From Nitrospiraceae bacterium (GTDB taxonomy: Bacteria > Nitrospirota > Nitrospiria > Nitrospirales > Nitrospiraceae), in NCBI GenBank assembly GCA_025934615.1, contig JAICXS010000068.1:1-8163 (forward strand): a DNA stretch of 8,163 nt, given 5' to 3'. Positions 6,518 through 8,163 of the stretch are shown in pieces. Below the pieces are notes generated by a model. It had not been told where the DNA came from. It saw only the letters and a program-made list of their open reading frames with translations, and searched no databases. Both the position numbers and the translations under genes were made by a program. The first letter of the stretch is position 1; the number at the start of each line of letters is the position of its first letter.

Positions 6518-7114
6518 ATGAAAATTCATAGGCGGTGGGTGCTGTCACTCTGGCTGATGCTGGCCTTCAGTGTGTCCGGGTGCGGGTACAATGAGATTCA
6601 GGGATTAGATGAGGAAACAAATGCGGCCTGGAGCGAGGTGCTCAACCAATATCAGCGTCGTGCCGACTTGATCCCGAATTTGGTCGAAACGGTGAAAGGC
6701 TATGCAGCCCATGAGCGCGAGACGCTGGAATCGGTGACCCAGGCGCGAAGCCAAGTGGCCGGAGTCAAGGCGACTCCTGAACTGATCAACGACCCGGCGG
6801 CCTTTAAAAAATTCCAGGACTCCCAAGCGCAGTTGTCCTCTGCTTTGTCTCGCTTGCTGGCGGTCGCCGAGGCGTATCCGGATTTGAAAGCGAACGAGAA
6901 TTTTCGCGATTTGCAGAGCCAACTTGAAGGGACTGAAAACCGCATCGTCGTCGCGCGCAAGCGGTATATCGAGAAGGTTGCCGCCTATAATAAACTGGTC
7001 CGCTTCTTTCCCACCAACCTTACCGCCAAATATCTGCTGCACGTGGATGTGAAACCGAATTTCACGGTGGCGGATGAGAAGGCGGTGAGCACACCACCCT
7101 CCGTCAAATTTTGA
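6518..7114 (+). CDS. lemA: LemA family lipoprotein
   Basis: This is a 198-residue LemA-family protein. The N-terminus MKIHRRWVLSLWLMLAFSVSGC has a charged n-region, a hydrophobic core and a lipobox VSGC with Cys22, so it should be lipid-anchored. Gly23 at +2 does not signal inner-membrane retention. The LemA core follows: 'WSEVLNQYQRRADLIPNLV' at about 38-56, then 'ETVKGYAAHERETLESVTQAR' in two helical runs (57-77), and the conserved C-terminal 'YNKLVRFFPTNLTAK' (157-171). The domain is a long helical bundle exposed outside the cytoplasm. Its biochemical role is not settled; family members commonly sit beside TPM-domain genes, as here. The start has an excellent ribosome site, GGGAGGT at 6504-6510, seven bases before the ATG. 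The stop codon TGA (7112-7114) is partly inside repeat A, which begins at 7113. Two repeats now separate it from the TPM gene by 313 bases. Confidence 0.95.
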   Translation: MKIHRRWVLSLWLMLAFSVSGCGYNEIQGLDEETNAAWSEVLNQYQRRADLIPNLVETVKGYAAHERETLESVTQARSQVAGVKATPELINDPAAFKKFQDSQAQLSSALSRLLAVAEAYPDLKANENFRDLQSQLEGTENRIVVARKRYIEKVAAYNKLVRFFPTNLTAKYLLHVDVKPNFTVADEKAVSTPPSVKF

Positions 7115-7236
7115 GGCTGCTGAAAAATGGCCTGTAGCGTCGTTCTCAGTCGCGTGCTCGCCTCAACGTACTTGTCTAGTATGTCTCGTCGGGCCTACCC
7201 CCTGCGGCCTAGGTACGGACCATTTTGAGCAGCCTC
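7113..7236. repeat. Palindromic intergenic repeat, copy A (124 bp)
   Basis: The left arm GAGGCTGCTGAAAAATGG (7113-7130) pairs with the right arm CCATTTTGAGCAGCCTC (7220-7236), with one mismatch and one extra A. The boxes CGTTCTC (7141), TCAACGTA (7163) and CTGCGGCC (7202) occur in the same order and almost the same spacing as in copy C: 21 bases from CGTTCTC to CTCAACGTA in both, and total lengths of 124 and 125. The first two bases of the element are the last two of the lemA stop codon. With copy B it fills the 313-base stretch 7115-7427, in which I see no gene. The arms could act as a hairpin at the end of the lemA message, but there is no terminal U-run outside the stem. Confidence 0.8.
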
Positions 7237-7302
7237 TTGGATCGAATGCTGAAAAAGGTTTCCAACTTTGTTCTCGTCTCGAACAAGTCGTCAACGTAGC
7301 CC

Positions 7303-7329
7303 CTCGGGAAAGAGCGCGTCCTGGCGCGC
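7303..7329 (+). repeat. Nested module in repeat B, first copy
   Basis: These 27 bases begin CTCGGGAAAG and end GTCCTGGCGCGC. They match 7386-7413 as a direct repeat with four substitutions and one gap, and contain a short GCGCG/CGCGC self-complementary core. The module is absent from the equivalent place in copies A and C. Confidence 0.6.
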
Positions 7330-7385
7330 TTGCGGTGGACGTGTGTAATGGCTACGCCTCCGGTTTTCTCTTCCCTGCGGCCGCT

Positions 7386-7413
7386 CTCGAGAAGGGGCGC
7401 CGTCTTGGCGCGC
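7386..7413 (+). repeat. Nested module in repeat B, second copy
   Basis: These 28 bases begin CTCGAGAAGG and end GTCTTGGCGCGC; they are the partner of the module at 7303-7329. It lies just after the CTGCGGCC box, where copies A and C have no such sequence. Confidence 0.6.
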
Positions 7414-7427
7414 CGGGGGCGGGTGGT

Positions 7428-8163
7428 GTGATACAGACCTTTTTGAGCATCCTGCTTTTGCTCTGCCCACTCATATCTTCGCCTGCCTTCGCCCTTGAGG
7501 TCGCGCCGCTGACGGGGCGGATAGTCGATCTGGCCAATCTGCTGCCGGCCGATGTGGCGGCGTCGCTCTCCGCGGAGTTAGCCGACCATGAACGGAAGAC
7601 GGGGAATCAGATTGCGGTCTTGACGCTCCCTTCGTTGGAGGGCGAGTCACTGGAGGAATTTTCGCATCGCGTCGCGACGACCTGGAAGTTGGGACGCAAG
7701 GGTACCGACAATGGCGTTCTTCTACTGGTTGTGCCGGGAGAGCGACGCATTCGCATCGAAGTGGGCTATGGACTGGAAGGCGTCTTAACCGATGCGAAGA
7801 GTTCGCAAATCATTCGGCGTGAGATGGTCCCTCATTTTAAGGCGGGCGATTTTGCCGCCGGGATCAGTGCCGGAGTAAAGGCCATTGTGGCGACGGTCGA
7901 GGGAACTTACGTGGCGACTCATGAATCGCCTCAGCAACCTCCTTGGGAAATCTTTTTCATCGCCATTGTCATCGGCGCCTTCGTTGGCGGTTCCATCTTC
8001 GGCGGCACACTCAAGCGTGTGGGCAGCCTCCTCAGTGGGTTACTGTCGTTTGTCATCGCGCTTCCGACAGGCTGGAAACTGGCGCTCGTGGCGGCGGTCC
8101 TTGGCATGCTGGCGGCGGCGGTGATCTCGGCGCTGAGCGGGCCGACGTGGTCCGGGCGCAAGG
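7428..8163 (+). CDS. TPM-domain (YgcG/Psb32-like) exported membrane protein, 3'-truncated by the window edge
   Basis: The frame is open to the last base; 245 codons are visible and no stop is reached. From GTG 7428 the protein begins with a hydrophobic signal sequence (residues 5-16) and a signal-peptidase-like AFA before Leu23. A TPM domain spans about 30-155, with 'GRIVDLANLLP', 'GNQIAVLTLPSLEGESLEEF', 'WKLGRKGTDNGVLLLV' and the characteristic EVGYGLEGVLTD (111-122). Hydrophobic segments then lie at about 174-195, 199-213 and 217-236. A Gly-rich tail is common in the family but would lie beyond the window. The domain is extracytoplasmic; phosphatase activity is reported for plant relatives, but the bacterial role is unclear. 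It follows a lemA gene, the usual partnership. The start is uncertain: GTG 7428 has only G-rich sequence ahead of it, the n-region has no positive charge, TTG 7443 is an alternative, and the frame also stays open back into repeat B. Confidence 0.85.
   Translation, partial: MIQTFLSILLLLCPLISSPAFALEVAPLTGRIVDLANLLPADVAASLSAELADHERKTGNQIAVLTLPSLEGESLEEFSHRVATTWKLGRKGTDNGVLLLVVPGERRIRIEVGYGLEGVLTDAKSSQIIRREMVPHFKAGDFAAGISAGVKAIVATVEGTYVATHESPQQPPWEIFFIAIVIGAFVGGSIFGGTLKRVGSLLSGLLSFVIALPTGWKLALVAAVLGMLAAAVISALSGPTWSGRK

Larger units (their letters stand above)
7244..7452. repeat. Palindromic intergenic repeat, copy B (209 bp, enlarged)
   Basis: The left arm GAATGCTGAAAAAGGT (7244-7259) pairs with ACCTTTTTGAGCATCC (7437-7452) at 14 of 16 positions. 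The family boxes are present: GTTCTCG (7270), TCAACGTA (7291) and CTGCGGCC (7375). Inner arms CGTAGCC (7295-7301) and GGCTACG (7350-7356) also pair. Compared with copies A and C it is about 85 bases longer. The extra length falls in two places: about 45 bases between TCAACGTA and CTGCGGCC, and about 43 between CTGCGGCC and the right end. The right arm overlaps the start of the TPM gene. Confidence 0.75.

Overview
The window is a gene-dense bacterial chromosomal segment. It is moderately GC-rich, uses GTG as well as ATG starts, and has clear Shine-Dalgarno sites in front of some genes. I see no phage, integrase, transposase, CRISPR or RNA gene. The housekeeping content (uvrC, a LemA/TPM pair, an acyl-CoA dehydrogenase) does not fix the taxon. 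The style of the intergenic repeats (palindromes with 'TGCTGAAAA...TTTTGAGCA' ends and 'TCAACGTAG' boxes, plus AGCTGAT-like heptamer arrays) resembles what I remember from Nitrospira chromosomes. That assignment is an inference from memory, not a search result.

Layout. From the left edge to 5013 everything runs on the + strand. First comes a polytopic membrane protein resembling the S component of ECF vitamin transporters; its 5' end lies outside the window. A 125-bp palindromic repeat (C) follows, starting directly after its stop codon. Next are an exported polysaccharide deacetylase, a GNAT acetyltransferase overlapping its 3' end, and a glyoxalase/VOC protein with a complete metal site. 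The VOC gene is flanked on both sides by seven-base-phased repeat arrays. Full-length uvrC then ends at 5013. An acyl-CoA dehydrogenase lies convergent to it on the - strand (6311 to 5055). A divergent intergenic region (6312-6517) separates this gene from lemA on the + strand and carries a candidate promoter for each side. After lemA come two more palindromic repeats (A and B, 7113-7452). A TPM-domain (YgcG/Psb32-like) gene then starts inside repeat B and runs off the right edge.

How the genes fit together. LemA lipoprotein plus TPM-domain protein is a recurrent envelope pair. Here both carry export signals, so both probably act at or outside the inner membrane. UvrC is the nucleotide-excision-repair endonuclease subunit. 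The deacetylase, GNAT, VOC and S-component genes share a strand and tight spacing but no obvious pathway.

The most unusual content is between the genes. Three members of one palindromic repeat family occupy gene boundaries: two begin at or immediately after a stop codon, and one overlaps the start and signal-peptide codons of the TPM gene. Repeat B is an enlarged copy carrying two related extra modules. Two enzymes also have changed active-site positions: the deacetylase has TFDM in place of TFDD, and the acyl-CoA dehydrogenase has Asp where the catalytic Glu is expected. I found no defence system or other wholly new system.
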